Shown here piece by piece: positions 10,308-19,360 of a stretch of DNA of 25,441 bases. How positions within the stretch are numbered: position 1 is the first letter of the stretch; every line of letters starts with the position of its first letter. Below the pieces are notes generated by a model, which saw only the letters and a list, made by a program, of their open reading frames with translations, searched no databases and was not told the DNA's origin. Location of the stretch: assembly GCA_013115145.1 (NCBI GenBank), contig JAAPAO010000525.1, forward strand, positions 1 to 25,441, in the 5' to 3' direction. The position numbers and the translations under genes are program-made. This DNA is from Perkinsus chesapeaki. Taxonomy: Eukaryota > Perkinsozoa > Perkinsida > Perkinsidae.

Positions 10308-12153
10308 TTTTGGGTAACTATAACTAACTCATGAGCGACCATGGTTTCTTAACCGGTGATCAAGAAGACAAAATCCCAAAGGCGTTGAAGCCATTAGGGC
10401 GTTCGTTTACTTGTATACAACCCAGGTATTCCCAAATTATGGCCGACTTTAGCTCGAGGGATCTCACCACCAAATCACATCGGCAAGACTCACGCTCGTT
10501 GATGGATGATTTACACGCAACAGCTTTGCCTGGTGGAGCGGCTCCACGATGGAGCCTCCATCGTAGCCACGAGGGTAACTCGTAGTTTGCAAATTAACGG
10601 CCCAAGAATTCAGGATTTGAACTTTGGGGACACTCCCAATATGCATCGCCCAACATGTTTAATACACCACATTTTACACTGTTAGCCTTGTGGGCGGAGT
10701 CATGACCGATGCGTCCATTGATAGTAACGGTACTACAGACAGTGCCAATTGACATATCGATCATCGCATACTGCACGATGGTCTTCTATTAAGGGTTCAT
10801 ACGAAATACTGCTTACTGGGCAGGCAGAACAGATACGCACAATAGCTGTAGACCTTGAATCAATGAAGCTAGCTGATCTCAGCATGATCCCAGCGTGTCT
10901 GTTCCTATGACTAATTCGCTGTGCACGTGGCACGTGTGCGCTGCGCACTAATCCGCTGAAGAAGCGCCACGCCCATGGCCCATGGCCGACGTCAGCGGAA
11001 TTTAGTGTGTAAAAAATGGTTGATTGAATCGATTCCAGTTTCGAGAGTGAAAAATCCCAGATAAGTAATTCGGGATTTAAATTCCTTTATCAATGAGATA
11101 TTCTCATTGAGAATAATATAACCTCTAATACGACAGCATATATCAAAAGCAAAAAGAGTAGTATCACTCATAACAGTCTGTTCCCCTCTCAACCAAACTC
11201 GATAAGATATGAGTGGGAGATACTTCGAATATAGTGGGCATGTGAGCCGCGTACCGATTAAGACTTACTCTGGAACTCTGATTTCTTAAGAGCTCAATAA
11301 GTATTATACTATTACGGACCAGTCGCACAATAATTTTCAATTCTATAGTGATACCATTTATATAGTCCGAGTTGAAACGTAATTCACGAGTGCACTTGAT
11401 GTAAAAAAGAAGGTCATGTGTTGCGCGCTTAATACAGTTTACTGAGCTCAAGGGTATGTCTTTATTGTGATTGCCATGAAGTGGAGCGGCCGATATTGAA
11501 ATCGGCTCGCTGAGTTCAGGTTGGGTTCGGTGAGCGATTACCCAGGTCGGAGCGAGCTGCACGCAAGCTGCAGTCACGTACTGCGTCATGCTTGAAATTG
11601 CAAGTGGTTCTTGACTTGACAATGTTAAGCTTGGATTAGACGCGGCACGCCGTCGTTTTCCATTAACAGTTTAACGCAATATTACAACCTTGGTTGGAGT
11701 AGAGCTGAGTAGACGAGAGAGGGTCTATCCGGGTTACTAAACCGGCTGGTAATAGGCGAATAGTCGACTGTAGCTTACCATATAACACGCATGAACAAAA
11801 GGCGTGTGAGCGGAAGTGTATATAAACCTGCTTCAGTGGGCAAGGACTAGCCACTGGACAAACGAACTGTTATGACCATTATGGTCAGCTATGGCAGTAC
11901 CGTACTGTCAGCATGTAGTACGCGGCGCTTCATGTGCGCGGTGATAACTGTGGAAAGATACCAACCTTACCACTCGATAAAACTAGCGAAGTATCAGCCT
12001 CCGCAAATAAATGACCATCACCAGATTCAGCCTCTCATCATCGAGAAGCAGTAGTACTACTATTGAGATGAAAATACGGTACAGAAAGGAGAGGCTGACC
12101 TTCACAGTTTACCATAAACAAACTCCAGCTAGGCTAGCTGAGCTAGCAACCTT
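10308..12153. other. Non-coding spacer of module A
   Basis: Nearly identical in copy B. Perfect inverted repeats lie at 10533-10547 (GTGGAGC-g-GCTCCAC), 10546-10564 (9-bp arms), 11090-11110 (TCAATGAGA-tat-TCTCATTGA), 11873-11887 (TGACCAT-t-ATGGTCA) and 12133-12147 (GCTAGCT-g-AGCTAGC). A minus-strand frame at 11622-11164 (152 aa) survives in copy B. Most A/B differences in it change residues, and copy C breaks it with indels, so I judge it non-coding. Regulatory sites for the flanking genes are expected here but I cannot point to any. Confidence 0.5.
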
Positions 12154-12558
12154 CTACTGACAGGTGCCTCGCTCCAGTTCAATGAGACTGCCCTGAAAAA
12201 GTGTGGACACAGAGCCTGAGCCTTCGTTGTAGAAGAAGAGCTTCATGTCAGGTTCCTCCGGAGAGGTCTTGAGTTCGCATTGCTTGTGTGACTTATCAAT
12301 GAAGTCGTTGTACTCACCTACACTGCTTGCAGCTATAGTGTATGTTAGGTTATTAGTCTTATCGACAGCCAGATGTGCCGAGTATCTTTCATTATAGCAA
12401 TAGATGATATCGTCAACGAAGGTTTGTTCTCCACGGCTTGTCCAGATAGTCTCAATACACACATCTTCGTCGATCTTCTGGCTAAAATTGCCGTGAAGAG
12501 CAACCTTTGAGCACCGAATGCACAAGAGTAGACTGGACAGCAGGCGAATGTCTACCAT
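12154..12558 (-). CDS. Small secreted four-Cys protein (copy A)
   Basis: This is a 134-aa frame with a hydrophobic N-terminus (IRLLSSLLLCIRC). The predicted mature part has Cys at 34, 54, 94 and 133, an aromatic core (DDIIYCYN; EYNDFIDKSHKQC) and the ending RGTCQ. The copy B paralogue at 24302-24691 is only around 60 percent identical by eye, although its neighbour gene is ~97 percent identical. A frameshifted third copy lies at 15315-15503. It shares the NVC/DVC motif, Y-x-DF and the GxCQ ending with the 140-aa protein of the same module. Probably exported; function unknown. Confidence 0.72.
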   Translation of the reverse strand: MVDIRLLSSLLLCIRCSKVALHGNFSQKIDEDVCIETIWTSRGEQTFVDDIIYCYNERYSAHLAVDKTNNLTYTIAASSVGEYNDFIDKSHKQCELKTSPEEPDMKLFFYNEGSGSVSTLFQGSLIELERGTCQ

Positions 12559-13639
12559 GCTAACGATGAGAAAGAATCAACGAACCTGAAGATCTGTCCG
12601 AATATTGAGACTTACAGTTTAAATGTAGAATTCCCATGGCAACGACCGTTGCCAAGCACAAAGCCAATTATCCTTGGAGATTTTCCAAGGAGGATTCCTC
12701 CGATTGGAGAATAGCAGTTTCACAGATTGGTCAGGATTACGAGGAGTTTGCCATCTAATGGGGTGTATTTCACCAAGCCTGTTGACGTAGGATCCCATTT
12801 AAATTATCCGAACGAGCCTTTATTCCGGCCACACACCCATGTGCAACTTGGATCCACTATGATGCTGTCCGTGGCTCCCCTCCCTTTCAACGGAGTTCCA
12901 CGATTCACGCTACACTTATGGCAAGGGGGTGTCTTCAAGACATCCCCGGCGAAATTTCTCACCCTTTAGGCTTCCGATTAGAAAAAAGGTGCACTGCCAT
13001 TTTCCGGAATCATGAGAATCTATCAAGATCGCATGGGATCATGCAAGACCGCACATCTCATGTTCATGACTATGTAGACCGAATGGCGGTACCGTGCGCC
13101 ACCGTAACGTGTTTGGTGGCAAACGAGGAGAGATCTCCTTTTAACTCTGATCTCGTATGGGAGTAGAAGGCTCACGTTTAGCACAAGTCGCCCTGGCTAG
13201 GTCTGCTATAGCGTTATTCCAAAACTGGAGGCTTGAGTTGCTCGATCTGAACCGCTGGCTTCAGTCTAAAACCGTGACACGGAATAGTTCAAAAACCAGA
13301 CGCGGGTGGTGTGACGGAGCTCGACCGAATAAAAGAACAGCTCTAGGCTAAAGCTGTTCATTTGTTCGTGTGCGTCCCCTCAACTGTTGAGCGTCTCTTC
13401 CCGTGTAAGATGAACCACTCCAAGGCGCAACAATCTCAAACAAGCCAACTCTCGTGAACAATCTCTAGGCCAACTCATGTCACCAACAAAAGCCATGGGC
13501 CGCGCACATTCAACTCGCCTACAGCTTCCTCGTCAACCTTGGAAGTAACCTGAGACAGCGGAACCATATCACTAGCAGGAGACGAACTTGCTCCGATATG
13601 AAAGCCGTCTCTAGTTACCTACACGAGCGAAATATAAGG
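12559..13639. other. Upstream region of module A and gene-free stretch
   Basis: Diverged homology to copy B continues to about 13115, including ATGTGCAACTTGGATCCACT (12840-12859). No frame is conserved across both copies well enough to call a gene. Hairpins lie at 12638-12653 (GGCAACG-ac-CGTTGCC), about 12672-12690 (CCTTGGA/TCCAAGG) and 13335-13359 (GAACAGCT/AGCTGTTC). Frames at 12727-12969, 12918-13166 and 13157-13351 are unassigned. Confidence 0.45.
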
Positions 13640-13760
13640 AAGGAGGACAGATTTGTCAGTTTTCTTCTCGAGGACAATATAAACGCGCCTGGTTTCTTCG
13701 TCGGAGATCTAGACATCTCCGGAAATACTGTGAAGAGGTGGCCTTGCCCTGACTGACGCA
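13608..13760 (+). repeat. Relic of a dispersed repeat (copy 1)
   Basis: It matches 21110-21285: shared words include ATATAAACGCGCCTGGTTTC and GACATCTCCG. The plus frame of both reads (N)INAPGF…LDIS.NTVK, so it may be a piece of a repeated protein such as a transposase N-terminus. Both copies soon hit stops. In this copy the segment CGGAGAT…ATCTCCG forms a 7-bp hairpin that the other copy lacks. Confidence 0.55.
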
Positions 13761-13771
13761 TTGTGTCCTAT

Positions 13772-14200
13772 CTAGCGCGCTCCTAAGTAAGAGAATGCTG
13801 GAGTTCTCTCGCGATGAAAGGCTTGCAAACATGGCGAAATCGTGTAGAACATGGCACCGTGTCTAGCACACGCGGTGTAGGGCTCAGGAATCGTCAGTTC
13901 AACAGCAAAAAGTGAGGTAAGAGATACCTCAATTTTCGGTTGAGCTTTGATCAAGTTGGAGTAGCTGGACAGCATGTCAGCGACATGCATCAAACTGATG
14001 CCTCCAATGGTGGGGAAACACCATTGCCTTCGGCAAAGAGTAAACCCCAAAATGGTCGTAACGGGCAAAAGCCGTGTAATTTGAAACCGTTCGATATCAA
14101 GGAATCCTACCTCGGAATGCAGTCGTGGAGAGGGGCTTGCCGGATCCAGGAGAAATTGGCCTACAGACTGGAACTCGGATTTTGACGATAGTATAGTCAC
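13772..14200 (-). CDS. Unassigned open frame, 142 aa
   Basis: This is an uninterrupted minus-strand frame from ATG 14200 to 13772. It contains Cys and aromatic residues (TLCRRQWCF) but no signal peptide and no motif I know. It overlaps a plus-strand frame at 13940-14185. There is no second copy in the window with which to test coding. It may be chance. Confidence 0.22.
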   Translation of the reverse strand: MTILSSKSEFQSVGQFLLDPASPSPRLHSEVGFLDIERFQITRLLPVTTILGFTLCRRQWCFPTIGGISLMHVADMLSSYSNLIKAQPKIEVSLTSLFAVELTIPEPYTACARHGAMFYTISPCLQAFHRERTPAFSYLGAR

Positions 14201-14219
14201 GATACTATGCCAATAGAAG

Positions 14220-15503
14220 GGTCGATTTCAGTTTCGGGAGTAGAGAATCTCAGATAATTAACTCGGAATTCAAAGTACTCTATCACTGAAAATAATATAG
14301 CCTTCAGTACGACAGCGTATATTGGGAGCAGAGAGAGTAGTATCACGGCGTGATAATCACGCATAACAGTCTGTTTCCCTCTGAGCCAAACTCGGTAAGA
14401 TATAAATGGGAGATACTCCGAATATATTGGGCCTGTGGGCCGCTTACTGGGTAAGACTTACTCTCGAGCTCTCAACTATTAAAAGCGATATTTTACTATA
14501 ACGGGCTAGTCGAGGATTTTCACACGAGAATTCTCAATTCTGTATTGATACCATTAAAATAGTGCGAGTTGCAACATAAGTTACGAGTACACTTGATGTA
14601 AAAAAGAAGGTCATGTGTTGCGCGCTTAATACAGTGTACTAAGCCCAAGGGTATCTCTTTGTTGTGGGTGCCATGACGGTGGAGCGGCTGATATTGGAAT
14701 CAGCTCGCTGAGTTCTCAGGTTGGCTTCAGTGAGCGAGTACTCCAGTCGGAGCGAGCCGCACGCCAGCTGCAGGCACGTCGTTCCCCGTTAATAGTTTAA
14801 CGCAATATTACAACCTTGGTTGGAGTAGAGTAGACGTCTATCCGGGTTACTAAACCGGCTGATAATAGGCGAATAGTCGACTGTAGCTTACCATATAAAT
14901 GAACAAAAGGCGTGCGAGCGGAAGTGTATATAAACCAGCTTCAGTGGGCAAGGACTAGCCACTGGTCACCATAGCCATAGGTCACCACTAGCCACTGGAT
15001 AAACGAACTGTTATCACCATTATGGTGCAATATGGCAGTACCCTTCTGTCAGCATGTAGTACGCCGCGCTTTATGTGCGCGGGGATAACTGTGGAAAGAT
15101 ACCAACCTAACTACTCGATAAAACTAGCGAAATCTCAACCTCCGCAAATAAATGACCATCACCAGATTCAGCCTCTCATCATCGAGAGGCATTAGTAGTA
15201 CTATTGATATGAAAATACGGTACAGCAAGGTGGGGCTGACCTTCACAGTTTATCATCAACAAACTCTAGCTAGGCTCGCTGTCAGTGAGTCTAGCTCAGT
15301 GAGCTAGCAACCTTCTACTGACAGGTGCCTCGCCTCAGCTGAATGGTACTGCCTTGAAAAGCTGTGAACACAGAGTGTAGAGCTTCGCCGCAAGTAAAAA
15401 ACGTTATTTCAGGTTTACTCCTAAAGGTCTTTAGTTCGCATTGCTTGTGTGACTTATCAATGAAGTGTCGTTGTACTCACCTAAACTGCTTGCAGCTATA
15501 GTG
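14220..15503. repeat. Partial, diverged copy C of the module
   Basis: It aligns with 11028-12340 of copy A with many substitutions and indels. It lacks the 140-aa gene and the 5' half of the 134-aa gene. Relative to A and B it lacks the hairpin insertion at 11090 and gains others at 14348-14362 and 15291-15307. It also gains a ~33-bp tandem-like insertion at about 14967-15000. Confidence 0.85.
15315..15503 (-). pseudogene. Truncated, frameshifted third copy of the four-Cys secreted protein
   Basis: It corresponds to the C-terminal half of the 12154-12558 gene, from about residue 74 to the stop. A 2-nt insertion at about 15465 shifts the frame; downstream of it the ending RGTCQ and stop are intact. 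Homology ends abruptly at 15503, so the 5' half was lost. Confidence 0.82.
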
Positions 15504-16582
15504 ACAGTGCGACACGCTTGGAGAGTCATCGTCCTTTCGCGTACGAAGCTTTGAACGGATGAGCTGCAACTTGCTACCTGAAGAATCCTACGTTGCTACT
15601 CTCGATTCGGGAGTCCCGAACCAGACTCTTCCGGAATATTATTCCGGGAATACAGCGTCCAGATACGGACAATTTTTCCGGGAGAAGGATTCCATGGACT
15701 GGCACTTGCAAGAAGAGCTAGCTTGAGCGGATAAGTTACAATTGTGAGATTCCTCTCACGCCGAGTCGACGTCGTTGTCGACCTTTTCATGTCGTGTATA
15801 TCAATAGGAGAGGCCGGGCCTCAGAAGCCCTATTAATGCTATGAGACACGAAGCTCCTAGCAGCGGGAGACGCTAGCACAAGCCATCCAAGAACCACTGC
15901 TCAATTCATTGATCAGTTTAAGCCGACGATCATCTTAGCGTGTACAGGATCTAGCTTAATTGCGCTGCATAACTTGTTCAACGCAATAAGAGGCCATTTG
16001 GAAAGAAGTACTGAACTGACGCGAGTGATGAATGGCTACATGACCCCTTATCATGTAACGTGCACGAAGAACCTTTCTTCGGAAAGGGCACGTGTAAATG
16101 ACTCTGGCCTCCTACCTGTAGAGTAACAGATTGGGCTCTCTAGCTAAGTCATTCGGAATGATGATAGATGACGCCGCCATCATGACAGCGTTCGTAAGAA
16201 GCGAAGCTTGGGAGTTGGTATACTAGCTGCAGAAGAACATTGCAATCACCTGGGAGTATAGCCCTTACTGCGGATGATGTAACCCCTCCACAACGATTCC
16301 GATGGAGGAGATTGAGTAACAATGGGACCCGTTCATTCAGCCAGTTCCCGACGATTCCCCTTTGACTAACGCTACTCGGCGGTGTCATCTGGACTGTGAT
16401 GGAGACTAGTTAATAGCTACTATTGATGATAAAGTCTGATGATCTCTCATATAAACTTAACCCTCATCCATATAGCTCAAAGCGTCGTGAAACCGCACCA
16501 CCGGTTCACAGGATAACGAGATCGATATGATGGGCATAAACAGACACGCGGTAGCGCTAATGTGCAGCAAAAGAGAGCCTCT
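15504..16582. other. Gene-free stretch with clustered hairpins
   Basis: Two inverted repeats with one central base sit close together: 15606-15620 (TTCGGGA-g-TCCCGAA) and 15631-15647 (CCGGAATA-t-TATTCCGG). At 16037-16057 there is TACATGA/TCATGTA. At 16058-16093 a nested hairpin has outer arms ACGTGC/GCACGT and an inner CCTTTC-ttcg-GAAAGG. Frames at 15596-15790 (-) and 16149-16388 (-) are unassigned. Confidence 0.45.
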
Positions 16583-17083
16583 CTACACTGTGGACTTTGG
16601 TATGCCGTGATCCACCACTTTCAGAGTCTCACCAGCCTCGATTAAAGTAAGCTCAACTTTGTAAAGTCCGCTGAAGCCCAGCGTGAGAGATAAAGAGTCT
16701 GGATCATCCGCGGCGACCCAGAATATATAGTGCAAATACTCCAAACCTATATGAGCGAGCAGACCTGGAATACATCCGTCATGCTCGGGAGGATAAGATT
16801 GCATGGTTTTCTCGTAACGGAAGTGGCTTCTACAGGTATAAGGCCCAGCGTCGGTTGTGAAATTGAGAGTCGCGGAGAATGTGCGTTTCGACGCTGCATA
16901 TACATAGGCCTCATAACGAACCTTATTGCGCATACCCCCATACTTCCCAATATCAACGGAGTACTTTGGATCACCGCAGCTCTTCAATCCAGTCATCATG
17001 GCATAAGGAATAATAAGCAATACACATCTCAACCAAACGGAGTATGGCTTATCGGCGGGTTTAGCCGTACGACGGCAAGTCAT
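16583..17083 (-). CDS. Probable secreted or membrane-anchored protein, 166 aa
   Basis: The frame opens MTCRRTAKPADKPYS, then a hydrophobic stretch (VWLRCVLLIIPYAMM), then SCGDPKYSVD. This suits a signal peptide with a long N-region or a signal anchor. The remainder is Tyr- and Thr-rich and looks beta-rich (TFSATLNFTTDAGPYTC; SLSLTLGFSGLYKVELTLIE), with Cys in YTC and DGC. It has no clear similarity to the other secreted proteins here and no known domain. An AG follows a T-rich tract about 10 nt upstream of the ATG. It has no second copy in the window. Confidence 0.5.
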   Translation of the reverse strand: MTCRRTAKPADKPYSVWLRCVLLIIPYAMMTGLKSCGDPKYSVDIGKYGGMRNKVRYEAYVYAASKRTFSATLNFTTDAGPYTCRSHFRYEKTMQSYPPEHDGCIPGLLAHIGLEYLHYIFWVAADDPDSLSLTLGFSGLYKVELTLIEAGETLKVVDHGIPKSTV

Positions 17084-17305
17084 ATCTTCGTACTATAAAG
17101 TTTAGGAGAACAAAGGTGCTGTGGAGAACCTCAATGGCCAATATTGTTGATCCGACAGGGCCTAACTCGGGGGATTGCGTTCTGCTTGCACGCGACTCGC
17201 GTGACGCGAGAATAACCGATGTAAATTATCAGGCTTGTTGATGTGCGGTAGGATATTCGCAGCCAAAAGCATCATAAGAGGCGATATTACGAAAGCTCTC
17301 CTCCT
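17084..17305. other. Spacer before the mobile element
   Basis: No gene. A perfect inverted repeat with one central base lies at 17196-17210 (CTCGCGT-g-ACGCGAG). Confidence 0.5.
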
Positions 17306-17524
17306 GTGAATGTGAAGCACGACGAAGCTTGTGCTATCATACGCTCTGATGGGAAAGAGGGGCCCGTCGAGCGCGTGCGTCAATCTCATGTCACGGTGTA
17401 CATGCGTACGATAATCGGGGGGGGGGGAGCTGCTGAAGGCGGTTGAGACTTTTACTGGAGGTCTAAGAGTTTCAGGTTCGTTACTGCAGAGAGTCTGAGG
17501 GTCTCATTGATTCGCCCTCGCCCG
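17306..17524 (+). repeat. Direct repeat A1
   Basis: Left copy of the ~213-bp repeat, paired with 19361-19573. It contains a run of about 12 G at 17417-17428 where A2 has only five, an obvious slippage difference. Shared words include GAAGCACGACGAAGCTTGTG and GTTACTGCAGAGAGTCTGAG. Confidence 0.92.
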
Positions 17525-17563
17525 GGATTTCTGTTCTTCTATAGTATCACTACTATTTGCCCA

Positions 17564-17890
17564 GCCATATGCTATGGCCGACTCTCAGCCTGTGAGATTC
17601 GGGGCGACCTTCTCCCCCCTACAGATAGGGCTCACGCCTTAGATTACTCGGCCATATGCTTTGGCCAACTCTCAGCCTGAGAGATTCGGGGCGACTTTCT
17701 CCCCCTTTACACATAAGGCTCACGCCTTAGATTACCCAGCCATATGCTATGGCCAACTCTCAGCCTGAGAGATTCGGGGTGACTTTCTCCCCCTTTACAT
17801 ATAAGGCTCACGCCTTAGATTACCCAGCCATATGCTATGGCCAACTCTCAGCCTGAGAGGCTCGGGGCGACCTTCCCCCTTTCGCTGCCG
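17564..17890 (+). repeat. 87-88-bp tandem array, about 3.5 units
   Basis: Units begin at 17564, 17651, 17739 and 17827; the last diverges after ~60 bp. Later units contain CTCTCAG-c-CTGAGAG, again an inverted repeat with one central base (17669-17683 and its repeats); the first unit has one mismatch there. Unit length is not a multiple of three, so a shared protein repeat is unlikely. It may be a subterminal array of the element. Confidence 0.88.
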
Positions 17891-18211
17891 GGACCAGTGA
17901 TCTTAGCTCAGTCTCATGCGACAAAGCCTATGGTGCTAGTTCATCTTCCCAGCTTGCAGATAGGGCTCGCGCCTCCTCTTACAGAGAATACTACGCAAGG
18001 GCGTTTATCATTGACCATCATACTAACCTTCATTTAGTTCTTCTCCCAGGGGGACATTGTTGGATCATCCAACTTGGATGTACTTCAATCGGATTCTGTC
18101 ATCACTGTTCTGGACCTCTGCTCATGTTCACCACAAAGTCTCTCATGCTCACCAAAAATACGTTGGCATATACTCTGGAGTCGCAAGTTAGGACTCACCC
18201 CGACTTCAAAG
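17856..18211 (+). other. Open frame without ATG upstream of the recombinase
   Basis: About 118 codons are open from a TGA near 17854 to a TAA near 18209. They include SSYREYYARAFIIDHHTN and LAYTLESQVRTHPDFKAA. The frame is in the position expected for coding sequence ahead of the recombinase domain. I recognise no domain. It may be the remnant N-terminal part of the element's polyprotein. Confidence 0.3.
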
Positions 18212-18234
18212 CAGCTTAAACTGCTGAAGATTTG

Positions 18235-19044
18235 TGTCTCCTGCAGCTCGGAAGTCCTACAGATCAGCACTCACATGCTTCCTCCTTTGGCATTGTACAC
18301 ACCTTCCGAGAGCCTCGATATTCTCCTGTGTCGTCAATATGATTCAATCGCTCATTATTGCTAATCGGGCGCATGCTCGCTACGTTACAGACTGTATGAA
18401 TTTTGCTCATCACTGTAACTTACAGTGATGAGCAAAATTCATGCTACATTATCCCTCCCTATCAACTTCGATGATTCCTTAACGTATCTCATGGTTAGAG
18501 GTGCATTAAAGGTGATTCATCAGCGTCGTACGCGAAGGACCTTCGTCGAAGCCTTCGACTTGAAGGTCTCTTTGGTGCTTTCTGTGTTCTTTGTTACAGG
18601 CTGTAACTTACAGCTTTGGCCTTCGAATACCATCCGAGCTTTGGATCCCGGGACATTGTTTTCTCCGGATCCTCTATTTACTTGACACTACATTACCGGA
18701 GGAATGATTCACCTCCTAGTCAATCACATAGGTCGAGTACATGCTCCTTAACGGGGAGTAAACTATGTCCCGTTGAGCCTGGAAAGATTGCAGTGGCACC
18801 TCGACCCGAGTCCTTTTCGCAGTCCACCTTCAATCGGTTACTTAATAACTGCACCAAATTTCTACCTGACATCTCACACGGTGCAAGCTCTCATGCTTTC
18901 CGGCGAGGTTTCACAACCGAGCTGGTCCTAGCTGATGGTCCAGGTTCTACCATTGCCAAACTAGGCGTTCGAAAGTGTCCTGCAACTATGCTGCACTATC
19001 TAACTCGTCGTGCCCGTAGATGCTTACAGCATAAACGACGTTAG
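18235..19044 (+). pseudogene. Tyrosine recombinase, frameshifted
   Basis: The N-terminal core-binding part reads SPAARKSYRSALTCFLLWH (from 18235). The next part, out of frame, reads VRGALKVIHQRRTRR (about 18500). The catalytic Arg lies in GLRIPSEL (Arg codon 18624-18626), out of frame with its neighbours. RDIVF…IYLTLHYRRND follows, then HAFRRG (His 18892-18894, Arg 18901-18903) and MLHYL (Tyr 18997-18999). These give the R, H-x-x-R and Y of the family; the usual Trp/His after LGR is not evident (LGVRKC). Three frame breaks coincide with palindromes at 18396-18442, 18593-18614 and 18643-18648. The last segment (18616-19044) is open to a natural stop. Confidence 0.78.
18396..18442. repeat. 47-bp near-perfect palindrome, 23-bp arms, one central base
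   Basis: The left arm is 18396-18418, the centre is C18419, and the right arm is 18420-18442. All 23 base pairs match; flanking bases do not. It lies inside the recombinase gene and breaks its frame. The centre CTGTAA-c-TTACAG recurs in the smaller palindrome at 18600-18614. Confidence 0.95.
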
Positions 19045-19242
19045 TTGATGCTATAGCGGCGATAGTATTGCCTACTAATATAGACTAGCTTTTGCTCATT
19101 CTCTACCTCACCTCTTCTCGTCATTGGGAAAGTTCGGTTCGGTGCCGAGAAAGTATCACGAATTGCCAACTATGGGTGAGGCTCACTCAGTAAGCACATT
19201 GGAGGCTTGCTCCTATCTAATGGGGAGAGGACTAGCGGCCAG

Positions 19243-19303
19243 CCATCTTGACAAAGAGTGTCTTACAATGGGGACTCACTCTGTCAAGATGGTTGTCGCT
19301 CGT
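19243..19303. repeat. Hairpin of about 16-18 bp at the start of B1
   Basis: CCATCTTGACAAAGAGTG (19243-19260) is inverted as CACTCTGTCAAGATGG (19287-19303), with small mismatches and a ~27-nt loop. The right arm is also present in B2 (about 19636-19655); the left arm is not, so the left arm looks like an added inverted copy. Confidence 0.75.
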
Positions 19304-19360
19304 CTCCGTTGCTCACCGCCCAACGTAGTTTGAGACGGACATGGGCTGAACTATCGAGGA

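Larger units (their letters stand above)
9468..13115. repeat. Duplicated module, copy A
   Basis: This segment matches 21847-25271 in the same orientation. From about 9885 to 11990 the two copies differ by only a few percent; over the 12154-12558 gene they are far more diverged, and over 12720-13115 more so. It carries two minus-strand secreted-protein genes. A partial third copy of 11028-12340 lies at 14220-15503. Copy A keeps a ~125-bp stretch before 12060 that copy B has lost (junction near 24185). Confidence 0.9.

Noticed and set aside
10331..10585. 84-aa plus-strand frame kept in both modules
   Set aside because: The modules are nearly identical here, so shared openness is not evidence. 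The frame contains two palindromes and no recognisable features.
11164..11622. 152-aa minus-strand frame, also open in copy B (23420-23845)
   Set aside because: Most A/B differences change residues, copy C carries indels across it, and it has no domain or signal peptide.
16058..16093. Nested hairpin with a TTCG loop as a Rho-independent-type terminator
   Set aside because: It has no T-run, no gene ends beside it and the genome appears eukaryotic. It fits better with the general hairpin excess.
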